Assembly (NCBI GenBank): GCA_965248735.1
Contig: OZ252146.1
Coordinates: 2,480,001 to 2,544,000 of the forward strand
Length of the DNA stretch: 64,000 nt
Reading direction: 5' to 3'
Source: Aldehydirespirator sp965248735
GTDB lineage: Bacteria; Actinomycetota; Acidimicrobiia; Acidimicrobiales; Aldehydirespiratoraceae
The notes below the pieces were generated by a model, which did no database searches, was not told the DNA's origin, and saw only the letters and a program-made list of their open reading frames with translations. Position numbers and translations under genes: made by a program. This document shows, piece after piece, positions 1 through 7,798 of this stretch. Each line of letters starts with the position of its first letter. Positions within the stretch are counted from its first letter, which is position 1.

Positions 1-203
1 CGCGCCAGCTCGGCGCGCTCGTCGGAGTTGAGGCCCTCGGCCTCGCCCCGCTCGATCTTGTCTTTGCGGACCCAGTTGCCCAGAACGCCCGCGCCGATCC
101 CGAGCTCGCGAGCGATCTCAACGATCGGTCTGCGCGTCTCCCGGACGATCCGCACGGCGCCGGCCCTGAACTCCGGGTCGTATTTCCGTCGTGGTGTTGA
201 CAT
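1..203 (-). CDS. IS3-family transposase OrfA, cut by window edge
   Basis: The reverse-strand frame starts at ATG 203 behind the ribosome-binding sequence AGGAGACGCT and runs off the left edge after 67 codons. The product opens with RRKYDPEFRAGAVRIV and continues with a helix-turn-helix (EIARELGIGAGVLGNWV), the pattern of the small OrfA protein of IS3/IS911-type elements, which binds the element ends. The catalytic OrfB would lie beyond the window. The gene sits inside the remains of an IS110-type transposase, so the element jumped into an older one. IS3-family assignment is firm; the exact subgroup cannot be read from this fragment. Confidence 0.88.
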   Translation of the reverse strand, partial: MSTPRRKYDPEFRAGAVRIVRETRRPIVEIARELGIGAGVLGNWVRKDKIERGEAEGLNSDERAELA

Positions 204-250
204 AGCGTCTCCTCATAGACGATGTCTCCACGATTCGGGGGGATACCCAA
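1..250 (-). mobile_element. IS3-type insertion sequence, one end only
   Basis: The frame of the IS110 transposase keeps its family-like sequence down to about base 251 and then stops resembling it, while an IS3 OrfA gene starts 47 bases further on. I place the element end near base 250 (reverse strand TTGGGTATCCCCCCGAATCG). Neither the other end nor a target duplication is in the window, so the exact junction is an estimate. Confidence 0.6.
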
Positions 251-1066
251 CGCCTCGATGGGGCTGGCTCCGCAGAGCGCCGCGAAGGACGCCTCGCTGC
301 GCATCCTGTGGGGGTTGTCCCCGGCTGCTGTGAGCAGCGCCGCGGCGACCTCGGGTCCGACGCCGACAGCGCCGAGCAGCGCTGGGTTGGCCTGTTCGCA
401 CAGGCTGAGCAGCTCAGCGTCGAGCTGGGTTGTCTCAGCGGTGAGCGCCTGGTGGCGCCGTGCCAGCGAGCGCAGCGCGGTCTTGGCCGCCGCGGTGACA
501 GTGTCCGGGCTCGTGTCGGGCCGCAGCCGGGCGCAGGCCTTGACTACTGCCGCCGAACCCAGACCCCGGAGGCGGTCCTTGAGATGCTCGGGGGCGGTGA
601 CGATGAGGCCGCCGATCTGGTTGGCTGCCACGGTGCGGGCCTTGATCGCTGAGCGTCGGGCCGCCGAGAGCGTGCGGATCGCCTCAACGCAGCCGTCGCC
701 GGACTTCGGCGCCGACGCGCCGTCGGCGCGCAGCGCTGCGACAGCGGCGGCCTCGGCATCGACGGTGTCGGTCTTGCCCCGGCGGCGGCGCATCTCACGG
801 TTGGGGCGGTTGACCTCGGCCACGGCGACCCCTGCGGCGCCGAGACGGCGGGCGAGCCCCGCACCGTAGGAGCCGGTGCCCTCCACCCCGACACGGCCCA
901 GCGCGCCGAAGGAGCCCATCCAGCCCAACAGCCGCTCGTAGCCGCCGGTGTCGGCGTCGAAACTGGCGGTGCCCAACAGCCGCCCCACGGTGTCAACGAC
1001 CGCGGCGACATGGATGTCCTTGTGGGTGTCGACCCCGCCGAAGACCTCGGCTAGATCTGCTGTCAT
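251..1066 (-). pseudogene. IS110-family transposase, truncated by IS3 insertion
   Basis: Translating the reverse strand from ATG 1066 gives an IS110-type recombinase: GGVDTHKDIHVAAVVDTVG near residue 10, GVEGTGSYG near 60 and GKTDTVDAEAAAVAALRADG near 95 carry the acidic residues of the RuvC-like DEDD domain. VGPEVAAALLTAAGDNPHR and FAALCGASPIEA near 235-272 begin the second (Tnp) domain. Full-length relatives run to about 400 residues; this one breaks off after about 272. The part lost is the conserved Tnp core expected to hold the catalytic serine, so the enzyme should be dead. The frame stays open by chance through the IS3 sequence to the window edge. The start has a GGAGG ribosome-binding site. 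Confidence 0.88.
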
Positions 1067-1310
1067 AATGGTGATGCCTCCTCGGACGCTGTCTGATGTG
1101 TGGCACCACCGGCCGCGACGGCGGACAGAACACTCACGGTGCTGGATTCAAGGCTCCTATCAGGTCACATCCGCCCGACCGGTCGGTGCGCGCCCCGCCG
1201 ACCGGGCCAGGCCGACAGGTCCACCGAAAGGCACCCGAAGGGCCGGATTCAGGCTGGGTCAGACCTGCCCAGCCGCCACGGCCCAACCATCATGAGTGAT
1301 CCAGGCTAAG
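1067..1310 (-). ncRNA. Possible bridge (seek) RNA region of the IS110 element
   Basis: This stretch upstream of the transposase has no convincing gene. In the IS110 group the non-coding end before the recombinase encodes a guide RNA that pairs with donor and target DNA. Strong hairpins are visible: an 8-bp stem at 1179-1186 with 1198-1205, and a 7-bp stem closing a 9-nt loop at 1252-1274 (GGCTGGG / CCCAGCC). The left element end is not defined; I guess it lies near 1310. The remainder, 1311-1468, holds nothing I can identify beyond the leader of the next gene. Confidence 0.35.
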
Positions 1311-1468
1311 GCAAGCGCTCACCTCACGGCGATGTTGGCGCTAACGAGCTGATCCACTCTCGCCATTGCGGGTCGTCTCGCTCGGTCGCGGCTGCGCTCT
1401 GGCCCCCGCACAGGGGAGCTGGCCCGTGAATCCCCCTCATTTCCGAAGAGCCTGTAATCTGTCGTGGA

Positions 1469-2755
1469 ATGTCACCAGCAAATCTGAGTTTCTGCTACTA
1501 CGGACGATCCGCCTCGACACGGCCGCATGTAGCAAAGGTGTCGGGCGGTAGATCCTCCGCGATGATGGCATTGCGATTGGCTGAGCAGGGTGCCTTCGAC
1601 CCATCCCGCGGTGACGTCGCCCTGTTCGCGAACACCTCGGCTGAGCATCCGACCACCTACGCGTTCGCCGGGCGCGTGTCCGACCGCTTGGAGAACTTGG
1701 GGCTGCCCGTGCTCTGGTACGAGTTCTGCACAGTGGAAGACGCACCGACACACGGGCGCGGTGGCTATCGGAGGCGCCCTTCGTATCGGCTCGTGAACCG
1801 CCGACCGCTCTCAGACGACAATCCTGACGGTTACCGGAGCGATGGGTCGGTATTCATTGAGTACCTGTCATGGAAGCAGCGATTGCCGAATCCACGGCAG
1901 CGAACCTGCACGAGCACCTTGAAGTTGGTGCCCGCCCATCAACTGTTGGATGAGTGGCTGAACGGGCCAAGCGAGGGGCCCAGACACGCTGGCCATTGGG
2001 AGGAGCGTGTGCTTGCTACTGCTGATTCGATGTGGGCGGAGTACCGAGGGCAGATGGGCCGGGCCGAGTTCGTCAGGAAAACCGACCATCTTCGGGCCTG
2101 CCCGCCGAGCAGGCCCGGACAGCAATGGGCCGACTTCACCCACGCAGACATCGACGTTCGACCCGAAGCACCCGTCAGGGGCCTCTTCGCTTCGGTTTCC
2201 CCGACCAGATTTGTCACGCTGATTGGCTTGCGTGCCGACGAACGGAACCGGGTGGACCGCATCATGTCTCGAACCCTCTTCGCCGAGGGAGCCGGGACCG
2301 TGAAGTGCCGTATCTCGAACCAGCCGCCCGGGGAAATGCCGGCGTTCCCCCTCTACGACAGCGGCGTCGTTAAGCAGGACGTCCTCGACTGGTGGGCGAG
2401 TAGCCCGCCGGTAGCTGACCTGGACCCCGTGGGCGAGATTGGGAACTGCGTGTTCTGTTTTATGAAAGGGCCGCGAGCCCTTGCAGAACTCCATCGGAGC
2501 AATCCTCCTCCGCCAGGATCGTGCGGCACGCCAGTCGATATTGACTGGTGGGTCGACACGGAGAGGCTGTACAGGCGGCGCATCCCGGCCGCTGACCCGA
2601 AGCGCTCTGGCAAGAAGTCGGCCACGTTCGGCTTCCACGGCATTGGTCACGAGTCGTATGCCCAGATTAAGGCGGGCAACACGCCCTCCACCGCCCCTCG
2701 TAACGACCGCCGGGGTTTGGCAGTCGGCGCGGCCGCCTGCGACTGCACCGATTAG
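1469..2755 (+). CDS. PP-loop / PAPS-reductase-like enzyme, first gene of candidate defence operon
   Basis: The 428-residue protein carries a PP-loop SGGRSS (25-30), the signature of enzymes that adenylate a substrate with ATP. FANTSAEHPTTYAF (53-66), RTCTSTLKLVP with Cys147, IGLRADE (252-258) and GNCVFCFMKG with Cys327 and Cys330 follow. This order matches the PAPS-reductase-like family seen in phages and defence loci (related to DndC, SspD and BrxP), not the assimilatory CysH. The three cysteines could hold an Fe-S cluster, which is my inference. Its stop overlaps the GTG start of the GHKL gene by one base (TAGTG), so the two are translationally coupled. The product modified is unknown. The start ATG 1469 has no strong ribosome-binding site; the conserved part begins about 20 residues in. 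Confidence 0.8.
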   Translation: MSPANLSFCYYGRSASTRPHVAKVSGGRSSAMMALRLAEQGAFDPSRGDVALFANTSAEHPTTYAFAGRVSDRLENLGLPVLWYEFCTVEDAPTHGRGGYRRRPSYRLVNRRPLSDDNPDGYRSDGSVFIEYLSWKQRLPNPRQRTCTSTLKLVPAHQLLDEWLNGPSEGPRHAGHWEERVLATADSMWAEYRGQMGRAEFVRKTDHLRACPPSRPGQQWADFTHADIDVRPEAPVRGLFASVSPTRFVTLIGLRADERNRVDRIMSRTLFAEGAGTVKCRISNQPPGEMPAFPLYDSGVVKQDVLDWWASSPPVADLDPVGEIGNCVFCFMKGPRALAELHRSNPPPPGSCGTPVDIDWWVDTERLYRRRIPAADPKRSGKKSATFGFHGIGHESYAQIKAGNTPSTAPRNDRRGLAVGAAACDCTD

Positions 2756-4674
2756 TGGTGCCGCCGCTAGCCCGCCTCGAGTTCCCACCGGACACTAGCC
2801 GGGGCGGCTTCGAGACCAGCCGGACCAGTGATCTGAAGTCCAACGCCGAGCCGATCGTACGCGAATTGCTGCAGAACTGTCTCGACGCTGGGGCTACACG
2901 CGTCGAGTTCAGAATGGAGATGGTCGCCTGGTCGTCGGTGCCCGACTTTGACGGCTACAAGAAGGCACTCGCTGCGGCCAAGCAGACGGCGGGCACGGCG
3001 GCAGACGGCCACATGAGGGCGGCTGACGAGAGCATCGTCAAGAGAATCGAACGCTGCATCGAAGATTCCCGGGTGCGTGTCATGTGGTGCTTCGACAACG
3101 GACTGGGGCTGGATTGGCAACGTATGTTTCGGCTGCTGGAAGAGGGCGCCGGAAGCAAGGGCGCCGACACCGAGAGTCGAGGCTCCTTCGGACTTGGGCA
3201 CTTTCAGCCGTTCGGCGCCTCCGATCTTCGCTACGTCCTATACGGCGGGCGCGCTAAAGGATCTGATGGGCTCCTGTGCTCCGGGCAAGCAATTCTTGCC
3301 GTTCACCAGCATGGCGACGAGCCATTCCGCAGCGGCACTGGAGTACTGGCCACCAAGCTTGACACGAGCAACATAATGTTTGAGAGGAACCATGAATACG
3401 GACGTGTGCCGTTGGTCAAGAGCCGACTAGCTGACTGGCTAGATACCAACGGCCAAGATACTGGGACGGCGGTTGGAGTACTCGGCTTCAACATGTTCGC
3501 GCACAGCAACGAGGACTCGTTTATTGACGCAGTGTTTGATGCAGCGGCAAAGCACTTCAGTGTGGCGTTGCTCAAGAGCGGCGTCGAGATCTCCATCACC
3601 ACTGAAGATGACAAACGTCGCGAACTGTCGGCAAGCAATCGGCGGTTGATCGACAGACGGAGAGAGGTGTGGGAACAAGATGTTAATCGATCCAAGGCGC
3701 GAGGAAGACTCTTGCCCGGCTTATACGCGCGTCGCACGTATGATACTTTGTCAACCGGGGAGCAATCTGAAGCCGCTAACTGCGATGTATGGGTTAGAAG
3801 GCTCTCTGAGCGGGGCCAACCCTCCAAAGTAAATGTGTTTCGAGACGGAATGTGGATCACTTATGAGGCACCCGGATTAGAAACGAAGCAATTCAATGAT
3901 ACCAAGGCATTTGACGCGATTGTGAACATCACTAGCCGTGCCAAAATGTACAGGCTTGCAAAGACGGCTGAGCCGTCGTCACATTTGGAGATAGACCCGC
4001 GACGGCTCGACCGCCAACAACGACATGCCTACGACCGCTGTATCGATGAGATAGCCGTGAAGTTGAGAGAAATGGCTGGCGAGCTAACCAGTGACCAAGA
4101 GTACGAGGATCCCAGTTTTGCTCCAGTAGAGGGCATTGAAGCGAGGATGAAACGGACCAAGCCACTCAATCCTCACCCTCCGCCCAGTCCGACTCCAGAA
4201 CCCGATCCCGAGCCCGATCCCGGACCTGGACCGGAACCAGGGCCACCTGGACCCCCTGGACCGGATCCGCCGCCACCTCCGCCCCCGGTCCCCGGCCCAA
4301 ACCCGGATCGACCTACCCCATCTGGCAAGCCCGCCGGACATGTCGTATCGGCAGTTTCTCGGGATGGCGCGAAGATATCAGCGGTTACCACGCTACGTCC
4401 AGACTCCGAACTGGTAGCCGTCACACTGATTCGGCATTCTGGTAGCGACCGGAGTTGCGACCGCTACGTTCACCCTACATCTATACCGATCAAATCGGTC
4501 GTCACTAACGATGGCCGAGTCTACGATCCCGCTCCTGGGACTGATCTCGAAGTAATCCTCCCAGCGGCCTTGCTTCGCGATGGCCCATTTGACGTGAACC
4601 CAGTCGATGCGATCTTCGAGGATCACGGCGTGGAAGTCGTACTGCGTCGTCGCAGAAACGAGCAAGTGCCGTGA
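2755..4674 (+). CDS. GHKL-type (Hsp90-like) ATPase with proline-rich linker
   Basis: The 639-residue protein shows the three GHKL ATP-binding motifs: N-box ELLQNCLDAG (37-46), DNGLGL (114-119) and glycine-rich GSFGLGHF (143-150). There is no histidine-kinase phosphoacceptor region, so it belongs with Hsp90/MutL/MORC-like ATPases that switch shape on ATP binding. After a middle region a linker of about 55 residues (about 471-527), made almost only of Pro, Gly, Asp and Glu, leads to a C-terminal domain of about 110 residues that I do not recognise. It is the second gene of a four-gene run, sharing one base with the gene before and four (GTGA) with the gene after. Codon use is visibly more AT-rich than the core genes, suggesting transfer. 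GTG start is fixed by the coupling. Confidence 0.82.
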   Translation: MVPPLARLEFPPDTSRGGFETSRTSDLKSNAEPIVRELLQNCLDAGATRVEFRMEMVAWSSVPDFDGYKKALAAAKQTAGTAADGHMRAADESIVKRIERCIEDSRVRVMWCFDNGLGLDWQRMFRLLEEGAGSKGADTESRGSFGLGHFQPFGASDLRYVLYGGRAKGSDGLLCSGQAILAVHQHGDEPFRSGTGVLATKLDTSNIMFERNHEYGRVPLVKSRLADWLDTNGQDTGTAVGVLGFNMFAHSNEDSFIDAVFDAAAKHFSVALLKSGVEISITTEDDKRRELSASNRRLIDRRREVWEQDVNRSKARGRLLPGLYARRTYDTLSTGEQSEAANCDVWVRRLSERGQPSKVNVFRDGMWITYEAPGLETKQFNDTKAFDAIVNITSRAKMYRLAKTAEPSSHLEIDPRRLDRQQRHAYDRCIDEIAVKLREMAGELTSDQEYEDPSFAPVEGIEARMKRTKPLNPHPPPSPTPEPDPEPDPGPGPEPGPPGPPGPDPPPPPPPVPGPNPDRPTPSGKPAGHVVSAVSRDGAKISAVTTLRPDSELVAVTLIRHSGSDRSCDRYVHPTSIPIKSVVTNDGRVYDPAPGTDLEVILPAALLRDGPFDVNPVDAIFEDHGVEVVLRRRRNEQVP

Positions 4675-5474
4675 CGTCTATACCCAGGCTAGGCATGGAC
4701 ACCACTGACAGTGCTTGGCCGGGTTCCCGATGGGAACACGGTGTGGATATCGAGGCGAGACCATTGCGTATTGTCAATGAAGTCGTCGGAGACGGACCTG
4801 ATGCTGACTACCTTCGCCGTCTAGTCGAGAGTGGCCATCTGATGTGGACTGCTGAGATTCGGTGCCCATCGACGGCATTCTCCCACACCGTGGGTTCATC
4901 TAATTCAGAGATGACAATCGATCTGACGCAACTGGACCACTCGGTCTTGGATCGCGACCGCTTCCTATTGTGTGGACTAGCTGCTGCCAAGGAGTTCCAG
5001 CTCAGCACCGAAGGTGCTTTGCCGATATACGATCCGATTATAGGAGTCGAAAAGGGCGCGTGGCTTTGCACCCAACAGCCAGTTTATGAAATCAGTCATC
5101 CGATTCGTAGCCTGCTGATATGGAAGATCAATAACGACCTAGACGAAGGACAACTCTCGGTGAAACCTGTTGGAAAGCTCCGGTATCAGGGGCTAGTACG
5201 GCAGGATCTATATCACGAGATTACGAATCTCCGTTGTCGTCCGGATATCTGGGTTGCAGCGCTCATCGCTGCGCTGTCAGACCTTCATCAAGATGCTCTC
5301 AACAGCGAGTCTGAAACGGAGGAAGACAGTGATGCTGAGCCGTCAGAGGCACTCTCCTACTTCAAGAGACATGATATACCACGCGGGGATTTGTTCAACG
5401 CTGCAGAGGCGGCTACAAGACTCGCTCCTTTCGATTTGACACCGTCACAAATTCTGGATGATGAGGACAACTAG
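4671..5474 (+). CDS. Unrecognised protein, third gene of candidate defence operon
   Basis: This 267-residue soluble protein matches no family I know. It has no membrane segment or signal peptide. The central part (about 60-200) looks like a mixed alpha/beta domain, followed by an acidic stretch (SESETEEDSDAEPSEA, about 220-235) and a short conserved-looking tail. The GTG start overlaps the stop of the GHKL gene as GTGA, so the protein is probably made in fixed ratio to the ATPase and may be its partner. Base composition is low in GC for this genome. The start could be a later ATG (residue 9), but coupling favours the first GTG. Confidence 0.6.
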   Translation: MTSIPRLGMDTTDSAWPGSRWEHGVDIEARPLRIVNEVVGDGPDADYLRRLVESGHLMWTAEIRCPSTAFSHTVGSSNSEMTIDLTQLDHSVLDRDRFLLCGLAAAKEFQLSTEGALPIYDPIIGVEKGAWLCTQQPVYEISHPIRSLLIWKINNDLDEGQLSVKPVGKLRYQGLVRQDLYHEITNLRCRPDIWVAALIAALSDLHQDALNSESETEEDSDAEPSEALSYFKRHDIPRGDLFNAAEAATRLAPFDLTPSQILDDEDN

Positions 5475-5476
5475 AA

Positions 5477-6346
5477 GTGGGCAATCTCACGCATGAGCAG
5501 ATAGACAGGCTACTGGCTGAACGGTACGACGTATTCAGGGAGTGGGCGGGAGTCCTCGTGGATCACTCTCGTGGTGGCTCTAGGTCACAACCTGAACCGA
5601 CACCGGAGACCCTGCGTTGGATCGCAGCGTGCCGGGGCGGTAAGTCCATGCTGTCCGAATACTTGATCGATAGTCTCGGACTCAACGGCCAGCAGGTCGC
5701 CTTGTTGAACCAGTGGCCGACAGCCGGTCCAATGACGTTGAATGAGTTTGCGAATCCGCCTCAGGAAAAGGAGAGGCTGATAGCCGAACGACTGGCCAGC
5801 TTGACGTATGCTCAGGCAGCTCAACCGCTATGTTGGGTGTTGACGTCTTTGGCCGGGTTCAAGAACGGCGCACTCGATGACGAACACGCCGAGTGGCTGG
5901 TGGAGAAGGAGAACTGGCGGCGGGCGACGCGCGACGCTCTTCGAAGGATAGGCGGGGCCGCCTTGGAGGCTAGGGGCAGGCTTGGCGTGTTCTTGGACCA
6001 CAGCGTGTCGCGGGCATGGTGGCGTGTGCGGCTAGCTGGAAGCATCGCCAGCTATTCGGGGCTGACCGTGGACCAAGTCCACCAAGAACTGCGGACGAAC
6101 ACCTGGTCGGAGCTGGCCGAGGCGACCGCTTCCAAGTACACGGTGCTTTGCGACCCGCTGCTACGAGCGGAAGCAGTCGCAGCTTGCCTATCCAACCCAG
6201 CCGTAAGCCAGCGCAGCAAGCGTCGCAAGATCGAAGGGATTGCCCGACGAAGCCTCACCTATTGCGCCGCCATTAGGTCTGACGTTGGAGGCACCGATGG
6301 TCTCGGACTTGACCCTCCCGGATCGGGGTGGCCGAGCGCTGGCTAA
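5477..6346 (+). CDS. Unrecognised mostly helical protein, fourth gene of candidate defence operon
   Basis: The 289-residue product begins only two bases after the previous stop, with GTG 5477 behind the sequence CTAGAA. The sequence looks largely alpha-helical, with conserved-looking aromatic patches (RAWWRVRLAGSIA near 178-190). I see no nuclease, helicase or membrane motif and give no function. A basic segment (SQRSKRRKIEGIARRS, about 248-263) near the end could touch nucleic acid, which is a guess. Being the last gene of a compact operon, it may be the effector or an adaptor of the system. The operon ends here: the next 300 bases have no gene. Confidence 0.6.
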   Translation: MGNLTHEQIDRLLAERYDVFREWAGVLVDHSRGGSRSQPEPTPETLRWIAACRGGKSMLSEYLIDSLGLNGQQVALLNQWPTAGPMTLNEFANPPQEKERLIAERLASLTYAQAAQPLCWVLTSLAGFKNGALDDEHAEWLVEKENWRRATRDALRRIGGAALEARGRLGVFLDHSVSRAWWRVRLAGSIASYSGLTVDQVHQELRTNTWSELAEATASKYTVLCDPLLRAEAVAACLSNPAVSQRSKRRKIEGIARRSLTYCAAIRSDVGGTDGLGLDPPGSGWPSAG

Positions 6347-6652
6347 CCCCGCTCCGTCGGTCTGGCAGGGTTGTTTCACACCTCTCATTTGCCCAGTTCA
6401 GCGTGGGTTTCTGAGAAGCCCCAAAATCGTACTCCAAGAAAAGTCGGGCCGTACTCCAAGCTCAGCTTCGCTGAACCGCAAACAACAAGGTCAGAAGGGG
6501 TGCGGTAGGGGAGCTAGGGGCTTGCGTCTTCTGAATAGCCCAAGTCTGGCCCAGACGCATGGACGAACGTGTGTTTGTGTCGCAAACGCACGATAGCCTC
6601 GGGCCAAATCACACCGTCGTGATTCGCACCCTAACAGGAGAGGTGGCCCGAC
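6347..6652 (+). other. Intergenic stretch after the four-gene operon
   Basis: No gene is credible in this 306-base gap. It is less GC-rich than the core genome. It ends in a good ribosome-binding site (AGGAGAGG, about 6636-6643) that serves the small gene at 6653. I see no clear terminator hairpin and no repeat. Confidence 0.5.
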
Positions 6653-6781
6653 ATGCCCGACAGACGAGCAGGCCGCATCCCACACGTCCCCGACGAAGGG
6701 GGCGGGCAGCAGCCTCGCTTCCGCAACAAAGACGGACGGTGGCGCAAGAAGCGCTCCGACGCAGGCACGAAGCGAAGCTGA
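6653..6781 (+). CDS. Small basic orphan protein (42 aa)
   Basis: ATG 6653 follows AGGAGAGG at a spacing of about ten bases. The 42-residue product is very basic, with KDGRWRKKRSDAGTKR at its end. It is followed 19 bases later by another small gene with its own perfect AGGAGG. Short basic proteins of this sort are common in phages and integrative elements. No family is recognised, and expression is supported only by the ribosome-binding site and position. Confidence 0.4.
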   Translation: MPDRRAGRIPHVPDEGGGQQPRFRNKDGRWRKKRSDAGTKRS

Positions 6782-6800
6782 GCATCGACAAGGAGGACAT

Positions 6801-7088
6801 GTGGCTAGACGCAAGTTCCCCGAGCTTCCATTCGGGGGTTACAACATCGCTGATCCGTGCCGTGGCGCAGGTGAGCTTCAGGGGTACCTGACTCGCATCG
6901 GGTCTTCCAACTGGGCGTACTGGTGCCCTTGTGGATTCGCTGGTGAAGGGGCCATATCCGAAGCGAAGGCCAAGGCTTGGTTTGCTTGGCACGTCAGCCA
7001 AGGCGAGGGCACGATTACCGGCCCACCCATCACGGTAAGTCGAGAAGAATTCTTGGCGCTGCTCCGGCTCGTCACACCCGCGCACTAG
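6801..7088 (+). CDS. Small protein with CPC motif, unknown
   Basis: The 95-residue product starts at GTG 6801, four bases after AGGAGG. It contains YWCPCGFAGEG (about 40-50) followed by AWHVSQG, so a Cys-x-Cys and a His in close range could bind a metal. There is no membrane segment. It belongs to a run of three small same-strand genes (6653-7713) in the accessory region and may be a remnant of a phage or integrative element. Function unknown. Confidence 0.5.
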   Translation: MARRKFPELPFGGYNIADPCRGAGELQGYLTRIGSSNWAYWCPCGFAGEGAISEAKAKAWFAWHVSQGEGTITGPPITVSREEFLALLRLVTPAH

Positions 7089-7119
7089 GCAAGCAGCAGA
7101 TTCCCAACAGCGGCGGTCT

Positions 7120-7713
7120 GTGGTGTTCAGGTGGGCAGCGTTCCTTGCTGACCTAGTGGTCGTTCTTGGTGCGCTCTATGCCATCCGGCGATGGAAGCCC
7201 TTCAAGTGGTGGTTCACGTTGGGCTACTGGTTCAATGCCCAAGCATGGGGAGCGCGTCGCGAAATCTTTGGTGCGAGAAGGCGACCGTCGTGTTGGACTC
7301 GTTTGATGCCTGCACTAGTGTGTCGTGCTTTTGCCAGATTCCTTTTGGCGAAGGTCGAGTCGCCCCCTGAAAAAGAGGCCAAAGCTCACTTGGAGCACCA
7401 GATGGGAGAGGCATACAAGGTGATCGAGAGTTGGGAGCGGATAGTTGCCCGGCATGAACGACGCGGATGGAACCGTCATCCGCATGGTTGCTACGACCCC
7501 ACATGCCTGCGGTGGTGTGCCCTGCCGGGCTGCGAAGAGGTCGCCACGGGCCGTGTCGTCGGTGAACATGCCTCCTATTCCTGCTCCCAGCATGACGAGC
7601 CTGTCCTCGCTCTCCATCAAGCAAAGGCTCTGGGTCGGCAGGAGATCGCTCTAGCTGTAGACGAGCAGGGCGAGTTCACTGTGGGTACACCAGCAACGAC
7701 CCCGCCAGCCTGA
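7120..7713 (+). CDS. Orphan protein with N-terminal membrane segment and Cys cluster
   Basis: The 197-residue product opens with a hydrophobic stretch (AAFLADLVVVLGALYAI, about 6-22), a plausible membrane anchor, then basic and aromatic residues. The second half holds CYDPTCLRWCALPGCEE (about 125-141) and a later CSQHDE, six spaced Cys/His that look like a zinc knuckle or ribbon. Start GTG 7120 lacks a clear ribosome-binding site. I recognise no family. It is the last of three small genes on this strand and looks mobile-element derived. Confidence 0.45.
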   Translation: MVFRWAAFLADLVVVLGALYAIRRWKPFKWWFTLGYWFNAQAWGARREIFGARRRPSCWTRLMPALVCRAFARFLLAKVESPPEKEAKAHLEHQMGEAYKVIESWERIVARHERRGWNRHPHGCYDPTCLRWCALPGCEEVATGRVVGEHASYSCSQHDEPVLALHQAKALGRQEIALAVDEQGEFTVGTPATTPPA

Positions 7714-7798
7714 CGGAACCGGGCTGATTGTTTGACGTGTAGGTGATGCCCGGCCTCATCTGCGGCGTTCGTGGTGAGCGCTGGATGGGACGGTTGAT

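Noticed and set aside
1469..6346. Dnd, Ssp or BREX type 4 system
   Set aside because: Only the PP-loop protein resembles a member; DndB/D/E, SspB/E, PglZ, BrxC and BrxL are all missing.
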